Source: an uncultured Clostridium sp. (GTDB lineage Bacteria > Bacillota > Clostridia > Oscillospirales > Acutalibacteraceae). Taken from it: a DNA stretch of 5,670 nt. The position numbers and the translations under genes were made by a program. Positions 1-5,472 of the stretch are shown here, piece after piece. The notes under the pieces were generated by a model. It was given only the letters and a program-made list of their open reading frames with translations, did not search any database and had not been told where the DNA came from. Positions within the stretch are counted from its first letter, which is position 1. Each line of letters begins with the position of its first letter. The stretch is from assembly GCA_902471875.1 (NCBI GenBank), contig CABRLN010000061.1, forward strand, positions 1 through 5,670, given 5' to 3'.

Positions 1-24
1 AGTGACATCATGATTAGCAATCAT
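1..24 (-). CDS. Start of a gene running off the window (possible large serine recombinase)
   Basis: Only eight codons are visible, reading MIANHDVT and open to the window edge. The ATG is preceded in frame by a TAA five codons upstream, and a weak purine-rich stretch (AAGAAGAT) lies at a plausible SD distance, so this is a credible start. Large serine recombinases of clostridial integrative elements often begin with a short variable stretch followed by VTVIPA. The HDVT here would fit that, and a sigma-like gene of the kind found in such elements lies upstream. Eight residues cannot prove a family, so the identity is inference. The start codon sits in a small perfect inverted repeat (10-15 with 19-24). 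Confidence 0.35.
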
Positions 25-65
25 ATGCTTATCTTCTTAACTCATTGGCGAGTATGAATAAAATT

Positions 66-275
66 TCAAAGCAACTTTTTCAAATTAAAGCAAAAGTTTA
101 AGCCTTTACCTTTTAGTTGGTATTTATCCTCAATATCCCCCAACCGGGAACACATCAGACGGTCAACGCATATTGACCTCATTGGAATTTCACCACCATG
201 AGGGTCTCCCACAGCCGCCCTCATTGCTTGCGACGGTTCTATCTCGCTCGAGCTGTGACTGGACGGAAGTATCAT
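66..275 (-). CDS. Doubtful 69-codon ORF in the GC-rich island
   Basis: An open frame of 69 codons starts at an ATG preceded by GAGGGG at a short spacing of about 3-4 nt and ends in a lysine/leucine-rich tail. I recognise no domain, signal peptide or membrane segment. Its composition changes along the length: the first two thirds use GC-rich codons and the end is AT-rich. That is unlike a normal gene and follows the composition of the underlying DNA island. A second ORF (190-303) overlaps it in another frame, and several inverted repeats run through both. It may be a small mobile-element protein, but a non-coding structured region that happens to be open is at least as likely. Confidence 0.25.
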   Translation of the reverse strand: MILPSSHSSSEIEPSQAMRAAVGDPHGGEIPMRSICVDRLMCSRLGDIEDKYQLKGKGLNFCFNLKKLL

Positions 276-400
276 TATCCCCTCTGCCTGTCATCGCCGT
301 CATTGAATTTACCTTTCAATGTCTGAGTCCTGAAGATATATAAAACATGTTCGCTCATGTGGCTTGTCCGTACCGAACAGCAGAAGGAATATATCTAATG
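120..400. other. GC-rich island with several inverted repeats; candidate structured RNA or recombination/transfer site
   Basis: The stretch between the edge gene and the sigma-like gene has no convincing CDS and is visibly richer in G+C than its surroundings: 33 of 60 bases at 241-300, against 17 of 60 at 5521-5580. It carries perfect inverted repeats at 161-166/173-178 (GGTCAA/TTGACC), 198-204/218-224 (ATGAGGG/CCCTCAT) and 301-307/315-321 (CATTGAA/TTCAATG). A composite arm pair also occurs at 334-341/389-396 (AGATATAT/ATATATCT), enclosing 348-353/374-379 (TGTTCG/CGAACA). So many arms in under 250 bases suggest an RNA fold, a leader, or a site such as oriT or att. I cannot assign it to a known family. 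Confidence 0.45.
190..303 (-). CDS. Alternative 37-codon ORF overlapping the preceding one
   Basis: This frame starts MTAMTGRGD and ends CGRPSWW followed by TGA. An AAAGG stretch lies about 8 nt before the ATG, a better SD spacing than that of the overlapping 69-codon frame. The start codon and SD lie within a 7-bp perfect hairpin (301-307 with 315-321): the SD core is in the loop and the ATG is in the 3' arm. The peptide is polar, with no membrane segment or recognisable motif. It could be a leader peptide for the downstream gene at the window edge. It could equally be an accident of the GC-rich structured DNA. Confidence 0.2.
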   Translation of the reverse strand: MTAMTGRGDNDTSVQSQLERDRTVASNEGGCGRPSWW

Positions 401-439
401 TACTGATATTTAATTTTCAAAGAGTAACACCTGTCCTCT

Positions 440-486
440 AAAAAAAGAAAACAGGCAAAAGATAATTAACCCTTTCACCTGTTTGG
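440..486 (-). terminator. Probable factor-independent terminator after the sigma-like gene
   Basis: Read on the minus strand, AAACAGG (478-484) pairs with CCTGTTT (449-455). A further 4 bp (458-461 with 472-475) form inside a small internal loop. The 3' arm runs into TTTTCTTTTTTT (440-451). The site lies about 80 nt past the stop of the sigma-like gene, in the correct orientation. The 3' arm could alternatively pair with ACAGG at 430-434, just downstream on the minus strand, so a competing fold exists. Confidence 0.6.
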
Positions 487-564
487 ACACTTAAATACTT
501 TTTTCAACCTTGATTTTTAAATTTTTTTATTTTTCTTTATTTTCAGCGTTTCAAACAAAATTCT

Positions 565-1029
565 TTAATTATTTTTAGATAATATGCATTGTAATTTTAT
601 CAGTCCCCTTTTTATGGATTTATGTACCGCTTGCGGAGAGCAATTTTCATAAACAGCTATTTCTCTGAGCTTTTGTCTTTCAAAGAAGTACATTCTGACT
701 CTTCTTTGCTGAATCTGTGACAGCTTTCTTATAGATTTATGCAAATCATTATTTCTAATATTGCGTATTGTTGTTTCGTCAATTGACAATTGTTTGGAAA
801 TACTTTTTACATTCAGAGAAATTTCTGTTTGCTCGCTTCTTTCTATATGCCTTCGGTCAGAGCGAGATAAACTTTCCTGTTTTCTGTTAAACTCCTGTAA
901 GACTAAAAATGTATCTTGGGACACTTCTGTTTCAGTAAGTTCATTGTTAATATTTATAAATGACACATAATATCTTTCTTTATTATTTATAGTTTCAATT
1001 CTGTATAAATAGACATCATTGTTATTCAA
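565..1029 (-). CDS. Sigma-70 region-4-like protein of mobile-element type
   Basis: A small protein (154 residues from the TTG start) with a C-terminal helix-turn-helix resembling sigma-70 region 4. At residues 102-146 it reads LSQIQQRRVRMYFFERQ, then LREIAVYENCSPQAVHKSIKRGLIKL, matching the pattern 'qRrv..yf.e..lrEIA...g.S..aV...i.rgl.kL'. The N-terminal half (YLYRIETINNKERYYVSF) resembles the short proteins annotated as sigma-70 family in clostridial transposons and conjugative elements. These lack the core-binding region 2 of full sigma factors. I chose the TTG at 1029 because AGGAGG lies 8 nt upstream. An in-frame GTG at 1086 would add 19 residues but has no SD, and its codons would be the hairpin itself. 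The likely role is DNA binding and regulation of element genes; bona fide sigma activity is unproven. Confidence 0.7.
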   Translation of the reverse strand: MNNNDVYLYRIETINNKERYYVSFININNELTETEVSQDTFLVLQEFNRKQESLSRSDRRHIERSEQTEISLNVKSISKQLSIDETTIRNIRNNDLHKSIRKLSQIQQRRVRMYFFERQKLREIAVYENCSPQAVHKSIKRGLIKLQCILSKNN

Positions 1030-1037
1030 TGTGTTTT

Positions 1038-1081
1038 CCTCCTGTTCTGTTTGACTTTTTACGTTCAAACAGAACAGGAGG
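1038..1081 (-). promoter_or_regulatory. Hairpin sequestering the ribosome binding site of the sigma-like gene
   Basis: On the minus-strand transcript, CCTCCTGTTCTGTTTGA (1065-1081) and TCAAACAGAACAGGAGG (1038-1054) form a perfect 17-bp stem with a 10-nt loop. The 3' arm ends with the AGGAGG that serves the TTG start 8 nt further on. The 5' arm begins with CCTCC, a direct anti-SD. The fold would block ribosome access unless melted or prevented from forming. No T-tract follows, so it is not a standard terminator. The pairing is seen directly; translational control is inferred. Confidence 0.6.
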
Positions 1082-1094
1082 TCCACGAATCAAG

Positions 1095-1110
1095 CAAATT
1101 TCGCAATTTG
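1095..1110. repeat. Short palindrome upstream of the sigma-like gene
   Basis: CAAATT and AATTTG flank four bases (TCGC), giving a perfect 6-bp inverted repeat just upstream of the SD hairpin. It could be a small operator or chance in AT-rich DNA. Confidence 0.25.
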
Positions 1111-1120
1111 GGGCAAAAAA

Positions 1121-1167
1121 ATAACGCACCTAAATTTCAAGCGCGTCTTTATATTTCTATGCGTTAT
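1121..1167. repeat. Spaced 8-bp inverted repeat ATAACGCA / TGCGTTAT
   Basis: ATAACGCA at 1121-1128 is exactly mirrored by TGCGTTAT at 1160-1167 with 31 bases between. It lies in the region where the promoter of the sigma-like gene is expected, so paired regulator-binding half-sites are possible. I saw no convincing -35/-10 pair in the region to anchor this. A further perfect 6-bp inverted repeat (ACCTAT/ATAGGT) lies at 1216-1237. Confidence 0.3.
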
Positions 1168-1262
1168 GTCATATAAATACATAAATCAATTTTAAATGTT
1201 TTATTTTGTAGCACCACCTATCATCTTCCATATAGGTTTATTTCATAATAATATCAACACCC

Positions 1263-1310
1263 AAAAAGAGACTTTATAAGATAAATTAGTAATCTTATAA
1301 AGTCTCTTTC
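1263..1310 (-). terminator. Terminator at the end of the secretion operon
   Basis: AAAGAGACTTTATAAGAT (1265-1282) and its exact reverse complement (1292-1309) form a perfect 18-bp stem with a 9-nt loop. On the minus strand the stem ends in TTTTT (1263-1267), as expected of an AT-rich intrinsic terminator; on the plus strand no T-run follows. It starts 17 nt after the stop of the membrane-tail frame (1327), supporting that stop as the original end of the last gene. Confidence 0.75.
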
Positions 1311-1326
1311 TAGTAATTCTATATTA

Positions 1327-1461
1327 TCAGTTTTTCTTCTTTTTTCTCCACAAAACAATACTGATAATTACACCTATAAGCATTATGCCTATTCCAACAC
1401 AAAGATACAATCTGAAATTTCCGACTCGCAAATTTTTAACTCTGTCAAGATTAGATTCGTT
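1327..1461 (-). pseudogene. Out-of-frame membrane-anchor remnant, probable 3' end of the kinase gene
   Basis: In the +1 frame relative to the kinase fragment, 44 open codons begin NESNLDRVKN, contain a strongly hydrophobic segment (residues about 18-37, rich in Ile, Val, Leu and Gly) and end in WRKKKKN before TGA. This is the form of a C-terminal transmembrane anchor with a basic tail. The frame opens after a TGA, has no ATG or SD before the hydrophobic segment, and overlaps the last 11 nt of the kinase fragment. It is therefore hard to read as an independent gene. The best explanation is the real end of a membrane-anchored kinase gene whose middle was deleted by a length not divisible by three. 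A short coupled membrane peptide from a non-ATG start is the alternative. Confidence 0.5.
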
Positions 1462-2056
1462 TCACCATTATATTTTCTGGTTTTATATCACAGTGCAATA
1501 CAATAGGTTTGTTTACGTCGGTTTTTCCGTTATCAACATTAACATTTGAAACAAACTTCATAATCTCACACAAGTTTATCATAAATTGTACGATTTGATT
1601 TTGGAACTTTACAATTTCACGATATTTGTATTCCTTTGAATTTCTTCTCCACTTGTGTGTTCCTTTATCGTACTCAAACCACTGTTTAATGCAATAATCC
1701 TGCAAAGAATCACCGTCTATATATTCTTCAACAACACAAAAAAAGTTTTTGCCCGATATTTCTCCACCTTTGTATGACATAGAAAAATCGCCAAGGTCTT
1801 CGATTACATCTAATACACGAACAACAGATCTGCACGTCTGCATAGATTCAAGTATTTTGTATTCACGATTCATAAAATCATTTAATCTGAATTTGGGCTT
1901 AAATTTCAAAGCACATGAATAACGAAGAGCATTACCGTATTTAACCCCTTTAAATACAATACTTTCAGTACCTTCTGCTATGAATCCATCATGATTGATA
2001 CCGTGTTCCGTATCAATTCTATAACTGAATTCTGTACCTTTTATTGTACTGTTCAT
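1451..2056 (-). CDS. Truncated Hanks-type Ser/Thr protein kinase
   Basis: A 201-residue protein carrying the N-lobe and catalytic loop of a eukaryote-like kinase. It has a glycine-rich-loop equivalent IAEGTESIVFKG (26-37), the ATP-anchoring lysine in CALKF (K51), a candidate helix-C glutamate (E65), a hinge VEEY (109-112) and the catalytic loop HCDIKPEN (188-195) with Asp190, Lys192 and Asn195 intact. It stops six residues later. The DFG metal-binding motif, activation segment, APE and the whole C-lobe are missing; a kinase domain is usually about 250-280 residues. As it stands it should be inactive. GAGGAG lies 8 nt before the ATG, which overlaps the stop of the preceding ORF (ATGA). The T7SS subunit EssB/YukC contains a pseudokinase fold, but here the HxDxKxxN catalytic residues are conserved, so a true signalling kinase that later broke is more likely. 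Confidence 0.75.
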   Translation of the reverse strand: MNSTIKGTEFSYRIDTEHGINHDGFIAEGTESIVFKGVKYGNALRYSCALKFKPKFRLNDFMNREYKILESMQTCRSVVRVLDVIEDLGDFSMSYKGGEISGKNFFCVVEEYIDGDSLQDYCIKQWFEYDKGTHKWRRNSKEYKYREIVKFQNQIVQFMINLCEIMKFVSNVNVDNGKTDVNKPIVLHCDIKPENIMVKRI

Positions 2057-2211
2057 TTGTTATTCTCCTCGTCAAAACGACTAAATAAAAGATTATATAT
2101 TGTATTTGAATTATCATCTGAAACAGGATGAAGAATTTCATAGCTTTGATTACAAATTTCCTCCTTAACCGTTCCAAACACACCTATATTTTTTTCTTGC
2201 ATTATCCTCAT
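2053..2211 (-). CDS. 52-codon ORF of unknown function between WXG100 and kinase
   Basis: This small ORF starts MRIMQEKNIGVFGTV and ends RFDEENNK. Its first ATG overlaps the WXG100 stop as ATGA, and its TGA overlaps the kinase ATG in the same way, which strongly suggests real translation in a coupled operon. A second in-frame ATG at 2202 (MQEKNIG...) has AAGGA about 8 nt upstream and may be the true start, giving 49 residues. The peptide is acidic and soluble, with no signal peptide or membrane segment. I do not recognise it. It could be a small T7SS accessory protein or chaperone, or the stump of a larger gene shortened by rearrangement. Confidence 0.6.
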   Translation of the reverse strand: MRIMQEKNIGVFGTVKEEICNQSYEILHPVSDDNSNTIYNLLFSRFDEENNK

Positions 2212-2528
2212 CCTTCCTCTTCCGGATCTCCTGCATGCCTATTATATTCACCCAATTCGCTATCAACCGACTTATACTGTTCAACAATATCTTTTACCAC
2301 CGTATCATTTATAGTGTCTAAGATATCTTTAATACCTCCTACCTTTTCAGTTATGTGATCAGATACTTGTTTGTAAGCGGATTTTCCACTTCCTTCCCAG
2401 TTAGCTAATAACGTACTGTTAATACGGTCAAATTCGTTTCTGATATTAGAAAATTCAGTTATTGCTTCTTCGCTTTCAGTTATAAAACTTTCAAGTTTTC
2501 CGATATCAGCCCTAACAAATTCACTCAT
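2208..2528 (-). CDS. WXG100 (Esx-like) type VII secretion protein
   Basis: A 106-residue helical-hairpin protein of the WXG100 family, close to the usual 100 residues. The signature W44-E45-G46 sits in the turn (LLANWEGSGKSAY) between two amphipathic helices, roughly residues 8-40 and 48-90. After the second helix, Y85-K-S-V-D89 fits the YxxxD/E signal used to direct type VII substrates, followed by an acidic tail (DPEEEG). Such proteins form four-helix dimers, are exported by EssC/EccC motors and activate them through the C-terminal tail. The ATG lies 3 nt past the stop of the D2-D3 ATPase gene, whose last codons supply the SD (GAGGTG, 2535-2540). It is the only WXG100 gene in the window, so a homodimer is likely unless a partner lies elsewhere. 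Confidence 0.92.
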   Translation of the reverse strand: MSEFVRADIGKLESFITESEEAITEFSNIRNEFDRINSTLLANWEGSGKSAYKQVSDHITEKVGGIKDILDTINDTVVKDIVEQYKSVDSELGEYNRHAGDPEEEG

Positions 2529-2531
2529 TTT

Positions 2532-4256
2532 TTACACCTCATTTTCCTTAATGAACTTCAATTTTTTTAATTCATCTTTTTCAATCGAATAGACATAACC
2601 GTCACCCTTTTCGCAATATGCATATTCCTCTTTCAAACTTTTCACATCCATATTTCCAAATACTGTTTTTTGTCCGCGTTCAGAAACAAATTCTGCTATA
2701 TTATCTAACAAAAAAGCTGTTTCTATTGTAGTGTTAAAGTTATCCCTTATCTCACTGTCAGTAATATTTTTCACATCAGAAAAAATAAATATCCAATTTT
2801 TTTCTTCTGCCTGAGCTGCTAAAGAAGGCAGTATAATTTCCATAAAAATTTTAGAAGCTTTAGAATTTACATATAAAAATTTACTTTGCAATACAAATAC
2901 TGTATTACTATTGCTATTATATATCTCCGCTACACTTGACTCAAACGGTGACCTTAAATTGAAAATTTCGTATAAAACATGTTGATCTCCTACTCTTTTT
3001 ATATCCGACAAATCCATATAATTCTCATGTATACACTTTATAAAAAGTTGTATTGGCGAAAGCTTTTGCTTCACTTTTACTCCAGATTTATCTTTCACAT
3101 CTCTTTCCTCATAACCTTGGATATACACTTTTCTCTTACCATCAGGTACTTTGTCCGCAATGTACTGCTGCAACTGTCCTCTACCATCATCAAAAAATAC
3201 AAAACGATATTTTTCATCAACTAATAATTTTTTCAGCATTCTACGCAACAGATTTGTTTTGCCAAATTCTTTTTTGCCATATATAGCGATTACCCTAGTA
3301 GAATCATAATCAATATTAAATGGTTTACATTCAGTATAATCTAAGCCAACAGCTATACCTGTATTCTTTTTTTCTCCTAAATCCTCACCTGAACTTATCG
3401 CGATATCATCGATAAGCTTTTTGAAGTCACTTTCTGTAAGGATTTGAGGAAAACGCTTATACTTTTTTACTGCTCTGCCTGCAAAGAACTTATCTAAATT
3501 ACTTTCAAACTCATCACTATGTATGTTATCTGCAAAATTCAGCTGTAACTCATATGCAGTTTGTAGAGGAAAAGTTCCTGTAATATTCTGAGGAATCAAT
3601 GTAACATTTGCGTAACCATGTCCAGGATTATTCCCTACAGGAATCACCTTATGACTAAAAATATCAATATAACTATCTACAGGCATTTCTAATGCAATTT
3701 TCTGCTTAAAACTGTTCATATATGAACCTAAACCCTTTGTAGAACTTGCAGTCATTACTATTGTAATTCCTTTAGATAATCCATCACGACATATCTTCGC
3801 AAGTTTCTCTTGATATGAGGCATATCTTGGTTCGTCAAGAAAAGCATTTACGTTATCAATAAATAATGTTGTATGAATCGGCTGATTATTATCACATGAA
3901 CTATAATTTTTCCCTTTCAGGCATGTTATATTATCCTTTAGCTGATCTTCAAGTAACTTAAACACACGCTTAACATATTCTTCATTTGCATTATCAAAAT
4001 AAGCAGAAACCAATGGTAAACTTTCATAATCCGATAAAGCACCACCAAAATCAAGAATAAATATTTGTTCGTCATTTTCGCGATATTGTTTATGCAAAAT
4101 TGTAATAAGCAATTTTATAAAATTTGTTTTACCACTCATAGAAGAACCAAACAATAGCAGATTTGATTTCAGTAAATCCACCATAAATTCTGGTTGTTCT
4201 TGAATAACAGGGATATCCTGATGTCCTAGAATACATACCATATCTTTTTTTGTCAA
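2532..4256 (-). CDS. EssC/EccCb-like ATPase subunit, domains D2 and D3
   Basis: A 574-residue FtsK/SpoIIIE-type protein with two tandem P-loop domains and no membrane segment, close in length and layout to mycobacterial EccCb1 (about 590). D2 occupies roughly residues 10-240. It opens with GHQDIPVIQEQPEF, an EssC linker motif, and has Walker A GSSMSGKT (37-44), LDFGG (69-72) and Walker B TLFIDN (130-135). D3 occupies roughly 300-574, with Walker A GKKEFGKT (327-334) and a likely Walker B IFIFSD (489-494). Neither Walker B has the following glutamate, so these domains probably bind ATP and regulate more than they hydrolyse it. In related systems D3 docks the WXG100 C-terminal tail, and the WXG100 gene follows 3 nt downstream. 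The start is TTG, 6 nt after a perfect GGAGGTGA; the next ATG (codon 6) is too far from the SD. Confidence 0.9.
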   Translation of the reverse strand: MTKKDMVCILGHQDIPVIQEQPEFMVDLLKSNLLLFGSSMSGKTNFIKLLITILHKQYRENDEQIFILDFGGALSDYESLPLVSAYFDNANEEYVKRVFKLLEDQLKDNITCLKGKNYSSCDNNQPIHTTLFIDNVNAFLDEPRYASYQEKLAKICRDGLSKGITIVMTASSTKGLGSYMNSFKQKIALEMPVDSYIDIFSHKVIPVGNNPGHGYANVTLIPQNITGTFPLQTAYELQLNFADNIHSDEFESNLDKFFAGRAVKKYKRFPQILTESDFKKLIDDIAISSGEDLGEKKNTGIAVGLDYTECKPFNIDYDSTRVIAIYGKKEFGKTNLLRRMLKKLLVDEKYRFVFFDDGRGQLQQYIADKVPDGKRKVYIQGYEERDVKDKSGVKVKQKLSPIQLFIKCIHENYMDLSDIKRVGDQHVLYEIFNLRSPFESSVAEIYNSNSNTVFVLQSKFLYVNSKASKIFMEIILPSLAAQAEEKNWIFIFSDVKNITDSEIRDNFNTTIETAFLLDNIAEFVSERGQKTVFGNMDVKSLKEEYAYCEKGDGYVYSIEKDELKKLKFIKENEV

Positions 4257-4262
4257 TTTCGC

Positions 4263-4270
4263 TCACCTCC
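4263..4270 (-). promoter_or_regulatory. Ribosome binding site fixing the TTG start of the D2-D3 gene
   Basis: GGAGGTGA is a full-length SD, 6 nt before the TTG at 4256. It also encodes the last residues and stop of the D1 gene (TGG AGG TGA = Trp, Arg, stop). A ribosome terminating on D1 thus sits directly on the SD of the next subunit, favouring coupled synthesis of the two motor halves. Confidence 0.8.
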
Positions 4271-5471
4271 ATTTTGTTGGGTCTAAATATTTTGATTCCA
4301 ATGGATTTTTAAATATCATTCGTGGATTTCTAAAAATCATCTCATTATTATTACTCTTTTTTATAGTTTCAATTGTTCGTACAACATAACTTAACTGTGT
4401 ATCATACTCATTAATATTTTTTGAAGCTAGTTTTATTCTTTCGTTATGCTTATTAGAAATATAATAACTTCTATTATGATTTCCGCAAGATGAAACTTGA
4501 ACTGCTGAAACAACAGTTTCTATTTTCTCATCCTTATTTGCTCCTGTATATGCAGATTGAAAATACATAAATTTACTTCCTGTTCCAACAAGCAAATACG
4601 CACGACCATTACCTGGCATTGTCGGAGAAGCTGCATCAGGTCGTCCATCAAGCATTTCTTTAGAAGCAGCTCTTGTAGCCACTTTCAAACATATTCTTGA
4701 CTTTGAATTAATTCGAATATCTTCTGTAATTGCCCCTTCAATATTCTGTGATACCAATATAATATGAAAGCCTAATGTACGACCTACTCTGGCTATTGTG
4801 GTTATTTCAGCAATAAAATCTATATCATCACTTTCACTACTAAAACGTTTCAGCTCTGTAAACTCATCAACTACTAAAACAAGATGGGATAGTGGTATTG
4901 GTCTTATTCCTTTTTCTCTAAATTTATTTAATTGTTTCTTTTGCGTTGGATTTAAAGAATTTATCAAATCCTCATTATTGTCACCTTCTAATATTCTTGT
5001 AATAACTCTCTCTGCTCGAATATAAGCGTCTACATTATCAACGCCAAATTCGTTAAGTAAAATCTTTCTACGCTTAATTTCTGCATTTAATACTTCTAAA
5101 AATCTTTTTAACATATATACAGCAGAAATACCTTCGCTTTCGCCAGCGGTATCATCTACAACACCCACACAGTGAGGAAGAGTTCTCAATCTATTCGAAA
5201 ATCCTCCACCTTTCATATCTACTAACATCAAATTCAGATAAGTCGGAGAATATTTCATACATAAACCAATTAAGTATGTAATTATAGTTTCCGATTTACC
5301 TGAACCTGTAGTTCCCGCAACAAGCATATGAGGTCCGTCTGCTTTTTCATAAAGGTCTAAATAGACAATCCCATGTTCATTCTTACCAATGGGAACAGAC
5401 AAATTTCTTGTAACATCATTCATTTGCCAATTTTTTAATAAAATATCTTTTATTTTATCATCATTAACCAT
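4263..5471 (-). CDS. EssC/EccC-like ATPase, stand-alone D1 domain
   Basis: A 402-residue FtsK/SpoIIIE ATPase matching the first motor domain of EssC. It begins at the D0-D1 linker (KDILLKNWQMN), continues VPIGKNEHGIVYLDLYEKADGP and has Walker A GTTGSGKS (53-60), VDMKGGG (84-90), Walker B LVLVVDE with Asp202-Glu203, and IARVGRTLGFH (226-236), which carries the candidate arginine finger. GRAYLLVG and FQSAYTGA near 289-311 are typical of the end of D1. This is the only one of the three ATPase domains here with the full catalytic Walker B Asp-Glu, so it is the likely engine. It lacks the FHA domains, transmembrane helices and D0 of full EssC, so membrane attachment must come from another protein. 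There is an insertion of roughly 30 residues before Walker B (about 152-190) and an extra C-terminal stretch (about 312-402). The ATG is 1 nt past the upstream stop, without a good SD, which implies translational coupling. Confidence 0.9.
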   Translation of the reverse strand: MVNDDKIKDILLKNWQMNDVTRNLSVPIGKNEHGIVYLDLYEKADGPHMLVAGTTGSGKSETIITYLIGLCMKYSPTYLNLMLVDMKGGGFSNRLRTLPHCVGVVDDTAGESEGISAVYMLKRFLEVLNAEIKRRKILLNEFGVDNVDAYIRAERVITRILEGDNNEDLINSLNPTQKKQLNKFREKGIRPIPLSHLVLVVDEFTELKRFSSESDDIDFIAEITTIARVGRTLGFHIILVSQNIEGAITEDIRINSKSRICLKVATRAASKEMLDGRPDAASPTMPGNGRAYLLVGTGSKFMYFQSAYTGANKDEKIETVVSAVQVSSCGNHNRSYYISNKHNERIKLASKNINEYDTQLSYVVRTIETIKKSNNNEMIFRNPRMIFKNPLESKYLDPTKWR

Positions 5472-5472
5472 C

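Noticed and set aside
10..24. Small palindrome ATGATT-AGC-AATCAT as an attachment site or operator
   Set aside because: A 6-bp arm in AT-rich DNA overlapping a coding start is weak evidence; no second copy seen in the window.
761..970. Plus-strand open frame of 69 codons
   Set aside because: It lies wholly opposite the sigma-like gene, has no SD and no recognisable product; a shadow of the AT-rich coding strand.
1030..1086. GTG at 1086 as the start of the sigma-like gene
   Set aside because: No SD precedes it, and its 19 extra codons are the hairpin arms. The TTG at 1029 has AGGAGG at ideal spacing.
1197..1262. Tiny ORFs between the operon terminator and the sigma-like gene (for example MEDDRWCYK...)
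   Set aside because: About 20 codons, no SD at proper spacing, and an inverted repeat (1216-1237) explains part of the sequence; no support for coding.
2128..2358. Plus-strand open frame of 76 codons
   Set aside because: It runs antisense through the WXG100 gene and the 52-codon ORF; low-complexity Ser/Leu/Tyr-rich translation without an SD.
2979..3286. Two overlapping plus-strand open frames
   Set aside because: Both are antisense to the D2-D3 ATPase, whose motifs are intact in the minus frame; the hydrophobic appearance comes from T-rich antisense DNA.
4798..5025. Plus-strand open frame of 75 codons
   Set aside because: Antisense to the D1 ATPase across Walker B; no SD and no family resemblance.
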